Assembly: GCF_034702125.1 (NCBI RefSeq)
Contig: NC_085875.1
Coordinates: 16,847,506 to 16,911,505, forward strand
DNA length: 64,000 nt
Direction of reading: 5' to 3'
DNA from: Engraulis encrasicolus
Lineage: Eukaryota; Chordata; Actinopteri; Clupeiformes; Engraulidae
Shown: positions 35,991 to 61,672 of the stretch, piece by piece
How the letters are laid out: each line of letters starts with the position of its first letter
How positions within the stretch are numbered: the stretch's first letter is position 1
Program-made: the position numbers and the translations under genes
The notes under the pieces: model-generated
The model's database searches: none
Told to the model about the DNA's origin: nothing
Seen by the model: the letters and a program-made list of their open reading frames with translations, nothing else

Positions 35991-37846
35991 CTTTAGAGAG
36001 TGGCTTTACTACAAAAAATATATACAAATACATTCACTTGCACCTGAGGACCTTGTCAAAAACAGTTGGGAGTTGAGCTCACTTTCAGGGAAAAATAATC
36101 TGTCAACAGCATTAGTGAAAGAACACAGGACACAATCTGGATTGGATTCACAATATTTATGGTCATTATATACAAAAATCACAGTTTAATAATAAATAGT
36201 CTGTAAAAATGTTTACAAAAGGTCTTTTTTCCTCTTTACATATCCTAGGTCAGTATTTTCCATGACTTGGGATGGGTTTTTTTGTCAGTTATGACAGTTT
36301 CTTTTACAATCGGGTTCTGCTGGATTAAGGCCTCTGGATTTTGGCATTAGAACAATCTATGAGTCAAATTTGATTTGAATGTACAAACCCTTGCCACCCT
36401 GTTCACAGTTGAATTACAAAAATAATAAATATCAAAATAAATACTTAAAACACACTGTGGCTCAACATGCTGCAGAGTTGCTTCCATGCTCATTTTGCTA
36501 TAACACCTTGTCACGTATTCTTTAAGTGCTCTGGTGTTTGAAAGCCTCCTGGATAGCGGAATGTCTTTCCTCCACAAGGTCAAGAGGAAAAACTGGACCA
36601 TTCCATTGGACTGATGATTGTGATGCTGTTTTTCCTCAGATTTATATATTGGTGGTATCTGATCTACTCTCAGGTGGTGAGATCATGTGATACTAACCTA
36701 TTTCACGATTCTTTCTGAAGCACATTTGACTAAATTGAATAGGCAGCAGCCCTCATAATGACCTGTCTAGTTTGCTTTTATTTTGAACATCAGCAGCTTG
36801 CTATGGAAAAGCAAAGCATGAACCTCTTTGGTCACAGTAAGGGTGAACGTATTGTATTGGTTGACATCTAACTCCAGTAGTTGCAGAGCTGCGCTTGTCT
36901 GTCATGGGAGGCAATACTAAATCGAATCTCAAGTACCTGCTAGACTGCCACTTCCAAACATCTTCCTATTGTGTCCCAGCTTAATAAACACTATGCAAAA
37001 TATTAAAGACCATTTTTTTGTACAGGATAGCCAAGTAAATGCCAAAGCTCCACCATCAAATGGAGTAGCCTCTCATTCACATCAATGTTTCAATGCCTTG
37101 CCATCAATCAACACCATTTTCACAATATATAAAATAATACTTAAATGAATAACAATGCAAAAAAAAAACATGTTGGGGAAGCGTGGAAGATGTGACTTTC
37201 AGGTTTTTTTTTTTGGTTGAATGCTAGTGGATGATATGGAAGAGCAGACAAACAGTCTTTTGGAGATGTGGGACACATCGTCTTTCTGAGAATAGTTGGG
37301 ATTCAGAGGAACAGTCAGCAATTTTGCAAGTGCAGCACCACTGCTTCTATCTGGCCATTATTGCTTTTGTTTACAGGAATATCTTCAAACAACACAAGAA
37401 ATATCATCATCAATCACTGTTCCTCAGTGGTCCAGATAGATGTGATGCTCTTTCTGTTCTGAATGGGGAGTTTTCCTTTCCTGTAATAATTCTCTTTGTT
37501 TTGGATGTTGGAAGTTGCATGAGATTTGATTCTTCAACAGCAGAGTTGATTGGGAATAAGGGAACATTTTGCTGGTGGGTTTTTAAACAAGTGCAGGACA
37601 TGTGTTGGTTACGTATTATGTGTTTTTGTTTCTATGTTAGGCCTATATGTTCTATAAAGCGTCTTTCAGTGTCTAGAAAAGCGCTATACAAAACCAATGT
37701 ATTATTATTACTATTATTATGTGATAACGTCTTTGGGGTGAACTAATGGAACAAAAGCTAAAGGGGGTACCAGTACTCCAGTCCAGCTTGTTGATTCAAT
37801 ATACTGTCAGTGGTTCCGTGTCACATGTTGTGCAACCCATCTACAT
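35991..37846. other. Intergenic stretch between exd2 and bicra, no gene seen
   Basis: AT-rich, unique-looking. It may include a long bicra 3' UTR on the minus strand (an ATTAAA occurs on that strand near 36185), but no exon junction is visible. Longest open frames lack homology I can recognise. Confidence 0.4.
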
Positions 37847-38000
37847 TAGGCTCGTTCGTGACGAAGCAGTGCTGCTTTTGCTAAGCAGCGAGCATGCGCA
37901 CTTTGTCAGTTTGATTTTCTAACCACAATGCATCAAACTGAAAAAGTGTGCGTGCTCGCTGCTCAGCAAAAGCAGCACTGCTTCGTCACGAACGAGCCTA
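37847..38000. mobile_element. Near-perfect hairpin MITE
   Basis: TAGGCTCGTTCGTGACGAAG and its mirror frame about 65-base arms around a short loop. The whole 154-bp unit is a foldback. Confidence 0.85.
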
Positions 38001-38516
38001 TTGACCCAGTCGGCTCCTCTGTCCCACCCATGACTCTGCGTTGTTTTCCCCATGGAGGTAGTATAAGAACTGGAGAGAGTGAATAAGTCCCGCCTCCAGT
38101 AATTTCAATGGGAAATGCTAAGCAAGTGAATTCAGCCAAAATTGAACGTTTTTTTTGTCAGCCTCCAAAGTGGAGCTATTTCCGCCGACAGTTTACTCAG
38201 CCAATTATGTGCCACGTTACGGACTGACCTACTATTGACCAGAAAGCTATATGGAAGACGGGCATTGGATGCATGGAGGTGCCCAACCACAGACCTGTAA
38301 AGGTCGCGCACCCACCAATCATCATGAGCGAAGTGGATGTAGGAAATGCGCAAATTGGTGCAAATGGCAACTTGCTAATCGGCGAAGCTAACCAGCCAAA
38401 TCCTGCCCCCCTGGTTTTCCCCTCTGAATGCTCTACCCCGTGGACGTGCAGTGCCAATCACTGCCAGTCATTTGCCGAATGGGTCAATCTTGCATCTTGT
38501 CTTATTCAGTGATGGG

Positions 38517-38835
38517 AAGCCTGAATTCAGAAGCTATAATCCAGTGCCGCATATTCCAAATGACCAGGGGCCTATACTACAAAGCTGGTTCTGGAGTAAA
38601 CCAGGTTAAATTAGGAGGTAAATCATCTAATAGAAGAGCCTGGTGTCCTCATTTTCTTAAGAAGATGAAGACTCCAGGCTCTTCTATTAGATGATTTACC
38701 TCTTAACTTAACCTGGCTCACTCCTGCACCAGCTTCTTAGTATAGGCCCCTGGTTATACCTGCCCTCATTGTGGACAGGTAGAAACCAGATCATTTGGAA
38801 TATGCGGCACTGGATTGTAAGCTTCTGAATCCAAG
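38517..38835. mobile_element. Foldback MITE with another foldback inside
   Basis: Outer arms carry aatccagtgccgcatattcc and its mirror. An inner palindrome (gggcctatactacaaagctg to cagcttcttagtataggccc) lies at about 38567-38752. A fragment of the outer family is at about 54665-54770. Confidence 0.8.
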
Positions 38836-40301
38836 TTGCCTATCATTGAAGTCTTTTCTTGTGTGTGTGTATGTGTGTTTATCCACCCCCATCCAAACTC
38901 CATTATCATCAGAAACATGATTACATGTACACCCGTACAAACACACACACATACGCAAACATACACACATAAGAAAGCACATGGAAATGGTAACACATAC
39001 AGGCACACACACACAGGCACTCTTCAAAATGCAAATTAGGCCGTCGTTCCCGACAGAGCTAGGCTTTTTCACGGTTGGCACAAATGTTTCAAACTGCACA
39101 TTGCTTTTCTTACTTAACACTCAAGAAATAAATAGTATGCACTTTTTTACTGCAGTAACTCTTCAAATGAAACCTATCAAATTAATATCACCTATTTCTC
39201 CTAATAACAGCTACTTTGCAAATATACTGCATGAAGGATGACGCCTGGCGTAATGCTTTTGTTCTTCAAAACCGTAAAACAAATCGTAGCTACAATCTTT
39301 CAAAGAAAACGGCAGTCCATCTTGTTCACATCCTCTTGAGAGGGGTGTGTATAAAACAATAGTAGCTTTAAGGTCTGAGGGCGGCAGGCAGGCAGGCATG
39401 GCTTGGCCATACTACTGCATGCTGGCTCTCACTGTCCTTGGAGTGGCACTTGATACAGGCCCGGGGTCTGTTTCTCGAAAGCGTCTTTGCTATCGTCGTT
39501 AGCAAAGTCCTTCGTACGAGCGACTCAACTCTCTCTCGACAGCGACGCTCACCACTAAATCCAAGGGAATGGTAAGACGGTCTTAAGACGGTTAGCAACG
39601 ACAAGAATCGAGAAACGGACCCCTGATAAGCTCACAACAACAACAGCAACAACAACAGAAAAAACCCAACGTGGAAGTGCTGATTTTGTTAAGTCTCACA
39701 TTCCCCTTCACACAGAAGAACAGCCCCAAGGCGATGAAGAGCTATCCGGACGGAGAGAGGGAGAGGGAGAGGCAGAGAGAGAGAGAGAGAGAGACAGAGG
39801 GGGGGGACAGGGAAGCCTGACCCTTGTTTCACACACTGTACCAGACGTCTCGTCTCTTAAGGAGCTATCCCACCACAGGATTGTCTACTCTCCCCCCACC
39901 CAGGGTCAACCACAGCTTTGGTCAGGCCCAGGAGACAAAATCATTTAAAAGGGCCCCCTCTTTCCATACATACAATGCAATGGAGTCCCAATTCTGGGGC
40001 CCACCATCCCAGTGCTTAATTTGAGGGGGAGCAAGGGGGAGCTAGCTCTGGAACCTCAGACGAGAGCTCCAGAAGCTTGGATGGAACCTCAGGGAAAGAC
40101 ATCACAGACCCCACCCCCCTCCTGGGGGAGCCACCCATCCTCTGTGCTCCAGGACCTCCCGCTTGACAAATTAAGCACTACCCCACCCCTAACCTTTTGT
40201 CCCCCCTACACACACACACTGTCGGCAAGCCTGCTCCTCTCTTCTTCCCAGCCTGGGGGTCCTGGGGCCCTGGGGCGTCTTCATCTTCTCTTCTCTTCCC
40301 C

Positions 40302-53988
<13,687 letters not shown>

Positions 53989-54014
53989 CTGGAAGAGTGA
54001 CAACAATGAAATGT

Positions 54015-54130
54015 AAGGCAGACCTTGAATTTCTTTGAATTTAAGCTACACACCACCCATTGAGAGTACATAGAACACCACCACCTAGTGTTCATATTAT
54101 GGCATTACTTTGAATTCAAATTCATCCAAT
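54015..54130. mobile_element. Half copy of the CACTAGGTGGTG palindromic MITE
   Basis: Matches the right half of 20945-21165 (accacctagtgttcatatta, ttgaattcaaattcatcc). Lies immediately upstream of bicra exon 53988-52090. Confidence 0.7.
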
Positions 54131-54241
54131 TTGGAATGTCATACAAGCCTGATGTATGGCCTGCATCTCAAAGCAAAGGCACATCAGGTGTAGCTTGCCA
54201 GCCCAGCGATGGGCAACCCGTATACAGAAGATACAATCCGG

Positions 54242-54667
54242 AAGTGGTGACAACGATGGTGTCATCGATTCGGCGATCCAATCCAATGCGGGGCATGGGC
54301 GATTCAGAATCGATCCGGCAAGTTCCAGAATCGATCCGGCCATTTTTTTCAATTTCAATTACTTCCATGGATATTTCGGGAGCAAATTAATGTTAAATTA
54401 AATAAAAGCACTTCAAAACATTGAAAGACTGATACAGACTGATAGAGAAAACAGGCAATAAATTGTTGCTCAGTATCTGACTACTGGTATTGCCTCATCA
54501 TGACTGATTAAACATTTGCTTTGCTTTCAGTAGAAATGTAATGCATTGCAATGCATTGTAGAATCGGATCGGATCTGATCGCATAGAATCGAATCGAATC
54601 GAATCGAATCACTACCTTCCCGATTGTGAACGAATCGGATCGTGAAGGCAGTGCCAATCCACACCAC
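54242..54667. mobile_element. MITE rich in GAATCGAT-type motifs
   Basis: Bounded by tacaatccgg at 54232-54241 and 54668-54677. Ends aagtggtgacaac and ccacaccac pair weakly. The GATCC/GGATC-rich interior resembles other hAT-type MITEs here. Confidence 0.65.
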
Positions 54668-55002
54668 TACAATCCGGTATCACATCACATATTCTAAATA
54701 ACCCGGTTCTGGTAAAACCAGGTCATTTGGAATATGTGGCACTGGATTATAGCTTCTGAATTCAGGTTTGTCCACCAATTGGGCAGTCGAGTTTGTTATG
54801 ACATTACATTACATTGCATTTGGCAGAAGCTTTATAACCAAAGCGACTTTCAAAAGAGGACATAATCAAGCCAACATCACAAGCCAATACAAAGTGCACA
54901 GGAAATATACAGAACAACAAGCGCAGTTGCAAATAGGGGTTAGTTTTTTTAGTTTAGTTTTTTTTTATTTTATTAAAGAGTAAATAAAGAGTAAATAACG
55001 AG

Positions 55003-55164
<162 letters not shown>

Positions 55165-55254
55165 CACACACACACAGTTTGTAGTGTGAAAACAGGCAGC
55201 AGACAACTCTGAGAAGTTGGAGAACAATCAGCAGAGAACAACAGCATCCTAGAG

Positions 55255-55557
55255 CAGGGGCGTAGGCAGAAATAATAAAACAGGTGGGCCCAGAAAAAAA
55301 CAGACGGGCCCAACCCGAAAGCGTATAGGTAGATATTATAATATCGTGCTCAAAAATGATACTTTGAAATTGAAAAATCATAGAAATCACAGAAGATGAA
55401 CCAGACTTTTGACAAAATGACTAATTATCGCTCAGTGCTATGCTATTAATTATAGTTCAATAAGGCAACAGTTGACTGTCAAGTGTGAATGGGGTGGGCT
55501 TGGATGTCAAGTGGGCGGGCCCAGGACCACCCAGGCCCACCCCTGGCTACGCCTATG
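55255..55557. mobile_element. hAT-like MITE (CAGGGGCGTAGGC)
   Basis: Ends CAGGGGCGTAGGC and GGCTACGCCTATG. Perfect 8-bp duplication tcctagag at 55247-55254 and 55558-55565. Confidence 0.9.
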
Positions 55558-55611
55558 TCCTAGAGGTTAAATCCAGCAAGGGTGGGCTGGCTTCATGATG
55601 CAACCTTTTCT

Positions 55612-55846
55612 TGATAACGCCCCTTTGACCTCACCATAAGCATGCCAACGCCCCCCCCCGACCTCATCGTAACCCTACCAACGCCCCTTTGACCTCACCA
55701 TAACCCTGCCAACGCCCCTTTGACCTCATCATAAGAGCCTGCCAACGCCCCTTTGACCTCACCATAAGCCTGCCAACGCCCCTTTGACCTCACCATAAGC
55801 CTGCCAACGCCCCCCCCCCCCCCCCTTGACCTCACCATAAGCCTGC
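55612..55846. repeat. Tandem repeat at the left edge of the LTR element
   Basis: Units of about 30 bp (aacgcccctttgacctcacc plus ataagcctgcc), at least six copies, some with C-runs. The last unit is cut by the LTR start. Confidence 0.9.
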
Positions 55847-56970
55847 TGTTCAGAATTCTGGCGTCAGGGTGTCTGAGTCTGTGTCTGTGTCTGTGTCTGT
55901 ACCAGTGACGTTTGTGGACATGCACAGGACTGCTGAGCACGTTGTTATTGTCACCTGTGATTGGCGCAGACTTTCGTGCACGAGCTGGACACGAGCTCAT
56001 TTCCATAGACTTCGCGCCAAAAACACCCTTATTAGGGGGTCGGACTTATGCCCACCAGCGCAGAAGTGACCAACGGGGACTCCATGCAGGACTGTGGTAG
56101 CGTAGCTAATGTTGGATCCGACTTTCTCTCTCTCTCTTCTCCCTATTCTTACTTCTCTCTTTGTGTCTCGGGCGATTCAGGATCCTATCGTCCTCATTTC
56201 TTTGCCTGTGTGCCGACCGTGCGTCTTTGAGAATGTAAGTTGCTGTTATTGTGTTGTTACTGTGTTGTGTGTGTACTCGCGATTGTTTGTTACATTGCAA
56301 CATTGCGTCGGCAGCGCGAGTATGTGTTTACCGTTTCTGTGTTCCGTTGTGTCTTACTTTGTTATGTTTGTATAATAGCACTTACTGTTTCTCAATGTCC
56401 GCGGGTTTGTCATAGTGCAGATTTGTGCAGTAATCTGTTACTGTGGCAGAGTAGTGGCTACATAGGTCCGTGCTCAGTCAAAGAGCTGCGTCACCGATTG
56501 TTCTCTGTGCGTGTAGGAACGCAAGAGCGCAAGACCAGCTCTCTTAAAGGAGCCGCGCTCCTTTTCTGTTACCAAACACACTAGCTGTGTTTTTCATTGA
56601 GTTTGATGTGTACGTTGCTGTAGGCATTTACACATTTATGTGTGGTTAAGGAAACCTGCTTTAGGCAGTTTCCCCTATTTTTCCCTTTCCTTTTCACTTG
56701 TATATTTTTTGTATATATTGTTTTTCCATTTATTCATGAATGTTGTGCATTCTTGTTTATTGTGTTAATTATGATTATTATGTATATGCTATTCATTTAT
56801 GTCTTGTTTCTATTTTCTTAATTTTAGTAAACCACGGTTCATGGCACAAGGCCTTCATTGGGGATTATCCATTTTTGTTCTTATCAGACAACCTGTGCAG
56901 TTTGCTATTTTTCCCTGAATCAGCCCATTATACAGTCCTTTTTTAATGTCAATTTGCACCATTTTTCACA
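55847..56970 (+). repeat. 5' LTR of the BEL/Pao element
   Basis: 1124 bp from TGTTCAG to TTCACA. Aligns with the 3' LTR throughout; differences are scattered substitutions and a stretch near 56840 where the 3' copy has extra GT repeats. Confidence 0.92.
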
Positions 56971-56988
56971 AGGTCCTTCGAGCCGGAT
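56971..56988 (+). promoter_or_regulatory. Primer binding site, tRNA-Tyr type
   Basis: GGTCCTTCGAGCCGGA at 56972-56987 matches the complement of the 3' end of vertebrate tRNA-Tyr (including two of the three CCA bases) as I recall it. The first base is A where T is expected. Confidence 0.7.
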
Positions 56989-57010
56989 ATAGCATTTTTG
57001 CACAGTTAAG

Positions 57011-60000
57011 ATGGATAACCCTGATGGCAACCTCCGTCCTCGCCGAGAGCAGCACCAGCCTCGCCGCCTGGACGACTTCTTGGTGGACCTGCCTCAGCGA
57101 CGGCTGCCTCAGGATGACCCACACACACACACTGCTGACCAGTCTGACACGGAGGACAGCAGGCCCCGGGAGGTGACACACACGCCCCCTGCTGGACATA
57201 CATCTCCTCCTACAGACAACACAGCTATTCTTCTTGCTGCTCTACAAGACATACGGCAGGAAACGAGGGAGGACACCAGGCAGATGAGGGAGGATACCAG
57301 GCAGCTACAGAGGGAAGTGCAGTTCCTGATGCAGCAGTATCTCGCCACTCCACCACGCTCGCCTGCCAGAGACATTCAGGTGCCGACAGTCACACCTGGA
57401 GCTCACTCACCTAGTGGAAACCGCAGTGCAGAAGGAGGTACACTCTTCATGGAGCTTCCCTTCAACCAGGCCACCTCGTCACCCCTGCGGCTGGACAGCA
57501 CACACAGCCCTGCTCACCCGGCGAGCGCCACACGCCGTGCGCCGCAGCCAGAGCCACAGCTGCAAGACCAGCCACCTCTGCCCCGGCCACGCGTCGCCAC
57601 CACCACAGCGGCTGCAGTGACGTCCACCCCACACCAGAGGGCAGCTCTTCTACACCCATCGCCGCTCATTGCAGAGCTGTCAGAGCGCGTGCGGAGCATG
57701 AACCTGCCACGGGGTCACCAGTCCTCACCGCCCAACGTGGCCACTCCAGACTACTCCATGGCGTACAGCCCGCGGCACCCCCCAGCTGCACCACGACAAC
57801 AGCCATCCTCCCACGCATCTGCAGAGGCTCCGGAGCAGTACGCGCTGCCACCACTGCCACGGCGGCTGCAGTCCCTGCCTCACCGAGAGACAACGTACCG
57901 CGGGCCCAAGATGAAGATCCCGCTCTTCACCGAGGACGACCCACGGCAGTTCAGCAGGATGCAGCTCGCCCTCGACAACGTCCTGCCTGATGACGCGACT
58001 GAGCGTTTTAAGTATCAGGTGCTGCTGGACCACCTGAAACTGGAGGAAGCTGCTCTGATAGCGGACGCCTACTGCCACAGCAGCTCCCCCTACACTGACA
58101 CTATGGCTGCCCTCACCAAGCTCTTCGGCCAGCCCCGCAAGCTTGCGCTAAGGCAGATCAACATGCTGCTGGCGGAGCCCCCGGTGAAGAGCGGTGACCA
58201 GAGAGGCTTCAGGTACTTCGCCCTGAGGGTCCAGGCGTTGGTGGGGATGCTGGACAAGATGGGCACACAGGAGCAGCTGGAGCTACGTACGGGGTCACAC
58301 GTGTCGCGGCTGCTACCCAAGCTGCCACATGAGCTGCGTACTGCTTTCCGGCGGTACATTGACCCTGCCTGTGTACCTGTCCCCACGCTACGGGACTTCG
58401 CCGACTGGCTGGAGCATGAGGTCGGCGTGCAGATGGATGAGACCAACGAGCCGACGAAAGCAGCAGCAGCGAGTCAGCCCGATCGACAGCGAGGCGCCAG
58501 GGGAAAGCAGACCGCAGCCACCCGGTCCACCACGGTCCTGCTGGTGGACCCCCCAGCCAAGCCAGCTAAGCAGCCGCCCAAGCCATCTCCACCCACACAG
58601 CAGCCGGCAGACCGACCCAAGAAGTTTTGCCCATACTGCAGCAGCCAGGAGCATTACTTAAACCAATGCACCGCGTTTAAGAACATGCCACTTGAACTGT
58701 CTGTAGAGTGGGTGAAGGCTGGGAAGAGATGCTGGAGGTGTGGACGTGACCACTTGGCGGCCCAGTGCAACCTCAAGACCCGGTGTCCTAAGTGCAACCG
58801 CCTGCACTTGGAGATACTGCATGAGGTAAATGCACACAACAAGCCAGAGACTGCTACGCCGTCTTCAGCCAGCCAGCCAGCCAACTACTACCTCGACCCA
58901 GCGAGGAGAGGCAGTTGTGTGCTGCTGAAGATGGTAAAGGTGCACCTGCATTACGGGGGCAAGAAGATGGAGACCTACGCCATCCTCGACGACGGCTCCG
59001 AACGCACCATGCTCCTCCACCAAGCGGCGCAGCAGCTCGGCCTACGGGGACAGAAGGAGGAGCTAGCCCTGCGCACCATCCGCCAGGACATCAGGACGGT
59101 GCCTGGCATGTCAGTAAGCTTCTCTGTGTCGTCCGCCAGCCACCCACAGAGGCAGTACAAGATACAGCGGGCATTCACATCACCCGAGCTTGGACTGTCC
59201 CCCCACTCACACCCAGTTGAGGCTCTGAGAAAGACCTACCGCCATCTCAGAGGTCTGCCTCTCAGTTCCTTCACGCAAGTCCAGCCACTCCTCCTCATTG
59301 GCTCGGACTATCCAGACCTCCTTGTCCCCATCGAGCCGGTGCACGTAGGCCCTCCAGGCGGTCCTATTGCACTGAAGACACGGCTCGGATGGACATTGCA
59401 AGGCCCAGCTAAAGCCGTCAAGCACCGGTCCTCCACTACGACCTGCGCGTTCACCAGCACACCAGCACCATCAGCGGAGCTGCTACAGAACGTCTCCAAG
59501 CTGTGGCAGATGGATGTGCTGCCGTACAGGAACGAGAAGGTCGTCACCCGGTCCAAGCAGGACGCAGCAGCTGTCAGGATGCTGGAGGAGAAGACTGTCA
59601 GAGTGGCAGTCGACGGCGTTCAGCGGTACGCCACCCCCCTGCTGTGGAAGACAGGCGGTCCACAGCTCAACGCACCCCTGGAGGCAGTCCTGGGCCACCT
59701 CCGTGGGACAGAGAAGCGGCTGTCACAGGACCCTCCCAAGGCAGAGTCATTCAGCCATGAAGTGAAGAAGCTGGTGGACGCAGGCTACGTCAACAGACTC
59801 ACTTCAGCTGAAGTCCAGTCCAATGACCATGCCTGGTACATCCCTCACCACATGGTCACCCACAACAACAAAGACCGCATCGTCTTTAACTGCTCATACT
59901 CCTACCAGGGCGGCAACCTGAATGAGCAGCTACATCCTGGACCCACACTCGGCTCCTCTCTGCTGGGTGTGCTACTCCGCTTCAGGCAGCATCCGGTCGC

Positions 60001-61672
60001 CGTGAGCAGTGACATTAAAGGGATGTTCCACCAGATTCGTCTCCTGCCTGAGGACAAGCCCTACCTCCGCTTCATCTGGCGAGACCTGGACCGTAGCAGA
60101 GCCCCGACTGTCTACGAATGGCAAGTGCTGCCGTTTGGGACCACGTGCAGTCCCTGCTGCGCCACGTTCGCCCTCCAGAAGCACGTCCTGGATCACAGCA
60201 GCCAAGAAGAGGACACCCGACACTCCGTGGAACACTGCTTCTATGTGGACAACTTGCTACAGAGTTTCCCCTCCACATCAGAAGCCAAGCAGCTGATCGG
60301 CAAGCTGCAACCTCTACTCCTCTCCGGTGGTTTCGAGCTACGCCAGTGGGCCACCAACCTGCCAGAGCTCATCCGCCACATGCCAGCTGAGATGCGGTCA
60401 GAGAGCAGTGAACTCTGGCTTTCCCACGACGCAGCTGACCCTCAGGAGAGGGCCCTGGGGCTGTTATGGCACTGCCTGTCTGACAGCCTCAGCTACCGCC
60501 TCCGCTCCACTGAGACTGCTGAGCCCACCATGCGGACCATCTACCGTGTCCTCGCCCGCCAGTACGACCCTCTGGGACTGCTCATCCCCTTCACCACCAG
60601 GGCCAAGATCCTCGTCCAGCGCCTGTGGGACAAGAAGAGGGACTGGGACGACCCACAGCTTCCAGAGGACATACTGCGAGCCTGGCACGCATGGGAGACT
60701 GAGCTCCAACACCTCACCTCCATCTCCATTCCCCGATGCTACTCCACCCTGGGGACACAGGTCGCTGCACAGACCATCCACGTGTTCTCGGATGCATCGG
60801 AGAGAGCCTACGGGTCAGTGGCCTATTTGCGGACTGTATACGAGGCCGGTGACATCCAAGTTGCCTTCCTGGCAGCCAGGTCCCGAGTGGCCCCAGTCAG
60901 ACAGCAGTCCATCCCCAGACTGGATCTCTGTGCTGCACACACAGGGGCCCAGTTGGGCTCTGTCCTGAAGAAGGAGCTCTCCCTGGCCACCACCGGTGTC
61001 ACCTACTGGACAGACTCATCCACGGTCCTCGATTGGCTCCAGTCCCAGTCCTGCCGCTACAAGGTGTTCGTCGGCACCAGGATCGCGGACATACAAGAGC
61101 TGACAGAGGACAGCACCTGGAGGTATGTTCCCACATCAGACAACCCAGCTGATGACATCACCAGAGGGCTGACCCTGTCTCAGCTCATCCCAGAGCATCG
61201 CTGGAGTAGCGGACCACCCTTCCTGTGGCAGGACGAGACATCATGGCCTATTCGCCCAGAGCCTCCACCTCAGACGGCCGACGACTCAGCTGAGCTGCGG
61301 AAGACTCAATTCTGCGGCCACATCACCGTGACCTCCGACCCCCCACTGCCTGATGCAGGTAACTACAGCCTGTACCCGGAGCTGCTGGAGGCCACGGTCA
61401 GAGCCTGTCACGGGGCGGCCAAGCAGACAGGCTTCAGCGCAGAGGACTACAGGGAAGCAGAGATGGCGCTCTTCAGAGAGGTGCAGAGAGACTCCTTCCC
61501 AGATGACCTCGCCCTGCTATCAGCAGGGAAGCCAGTCTCCAGTGACAGCAGACTCCTCATGCTGTCTCCGGAGTACGACGTGCAGGCCCAGCTGATCCGG
61601 GTAGGACGTTGTCTGCACAAATGTGACACTGTCGAGGAGGAGACATTGCACCCCATCCTGCTTGACCCTTAG
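57011..61672 (+). CDS. BEL/Pao gag-pol polyprotein up to the first stop
   Basis: 1553 codons from ATG 57011 to TAG 61670-61672. The first about 280 residues are Pro/Gln-rich. The gag-like part (DUF1759 type) follows. Zinc knuckles: C540/C543/H548/C553 and C574/C577/H581/C586. The retropepsin-like protease has the DDGS motif at 660-663 (DUF1758 type). The reverse transcriptase has YVDN at 1078-1081 in place of the common YVDD, a form I believe is seen in this group. An RNase H-like segment has FSDAS with D1261. A Pao-type peptidase A17 region overlaps by family convention. The frame stops just before the integrase, so this copy would yield no full Pol unless the stops are read through. Confidence 0.92.
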   Translation: MDNPDGNLRPRREQHQPRRLDDFLVDLPQRRLPQDDPHTHTADQSDTEDSRPREVTHTPPAGHTSPPTDNTAILLAALQDIRQETREDTRQMREDTRQLQREVQFLMQQYLATPPRSPARDIQVPTVTPGAHSPSGNRSAEGGTLFMELPFNQATSSPLRLDSTHSPAHPASATRRAPQPEPQLQDQPPLPRPRVATTTAAAVTSTPHQRAALLHPSPLIAELSERVRSMNLPRGHQSSPPNVATPDYSMAYSPRHPPAAPRQQPSSHASAEAPEQYALPPLPRRLQSLPHRETTYRGPKMKIPLFTEDDPRQFSRMQLALDNVLPDDATERFKYQVLLDHLKLEEAALIADAYCHSSSPYTDTMAALTKLFGQPRKLALRQINMLLAEPPVKSGDQRGFRYFALRVQALVGMLDKMGTQEQLELRTGSHVSRLLPKLPHELRTAFRRYIDPACVPVPTLRDFADWLEHEVGVQMDETNEPTKAAAASQPDRQRGARGKQTAATRSTTVLLVDPPAKPAKQPPKPSPPTQQPADRPKKFCPYCSSQEHYLNQCTAFKNMPLELSVEWVKAGKRCWRCGRDHLAAQCNLKTRCPKCNRLHLEILHEVNAHNKPETATPSSASQPANYYLDPARRGSCVLLKMVKVHLHYGGKKMETYAILDDGSERTMLLHQAAQQLGLRGQKEELALRTIRQDIRTVPGMSVSFSVSSASHPQRQYKIQRAFTSPELGLSPHSHPVEALRKTYRHLRGLPLSSFTQVQPLLLIGSDYPDLLVPIEPVHVGPPGGPIALKTRLGWTLQGPAKAVKHRSSTTTCAFTSTPAPSAELLQNVSKLWQMDVLPYRNEKVVTRSKQDAAAVRMLEEKTVRVAVDGVQRYATPLLWKTGGPQLNAPLEAVLGHLRGTEKRLSQDPPKAESFSHEVKKLVDAGYVNRLTSAEVQSNDHAWYIPHHMVTHNNKDRIVFNCSYSYQGGNLNEQLHPGPTLGSSLLGVLLRFRQHPVAVSSDIKGMFHQIRLLPEDKPYLRFIWRDLDRSRAPTVYEWQVLPFGTTCSPCCATFALQKHVLDHSSQEEDTRHSVEHCFYVDNLLQSFPSTSEAKQLIGKLQPLLLSGGFELRQWATNLPELIRHMPAEMRSESSELWLSHDAADPQERALGLLWHCLSDSLSYRLRSTETAEPTMRTIYRVLARQYDPLGLLIPFTTRAKILVQRLWDKKRDWDDPQLPEDILRAWHAWETELQHLTSISIPRCYSTLGTQVAAQTIHVFSDASERAYGSVAYLRTVYEAGDIQVAFLAARSRVAPVRQQSIPRLDLCAAHTGAQLGSVLKKELSLATTGVTYWTDSSTVLDWLQSQSCRYKVFVGTRIADIQELTEDSTWRYVPTSDNPADDITRGLTLSQLIPEHRWSSGPPFLWQDETSWPIRPEPPPQTADDSAELRKTQFCGHITVTSDPPLPDAGNYSLYPELLEATVRACHGAAKQTGFSAEDYREAEMALFREVQRDSFPDDLALLSAGKPVSSDSRLLMLSPEYDVQAQLIRVGRCLHKCDTVEEETLHPILLDP

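Noticed and set aside
37231..37746. 171-codon open frame on the + strand
   Set aside because: No recognisable domain, ordinary AT-rich codon pattern, no splice or promoter support; likely chance.
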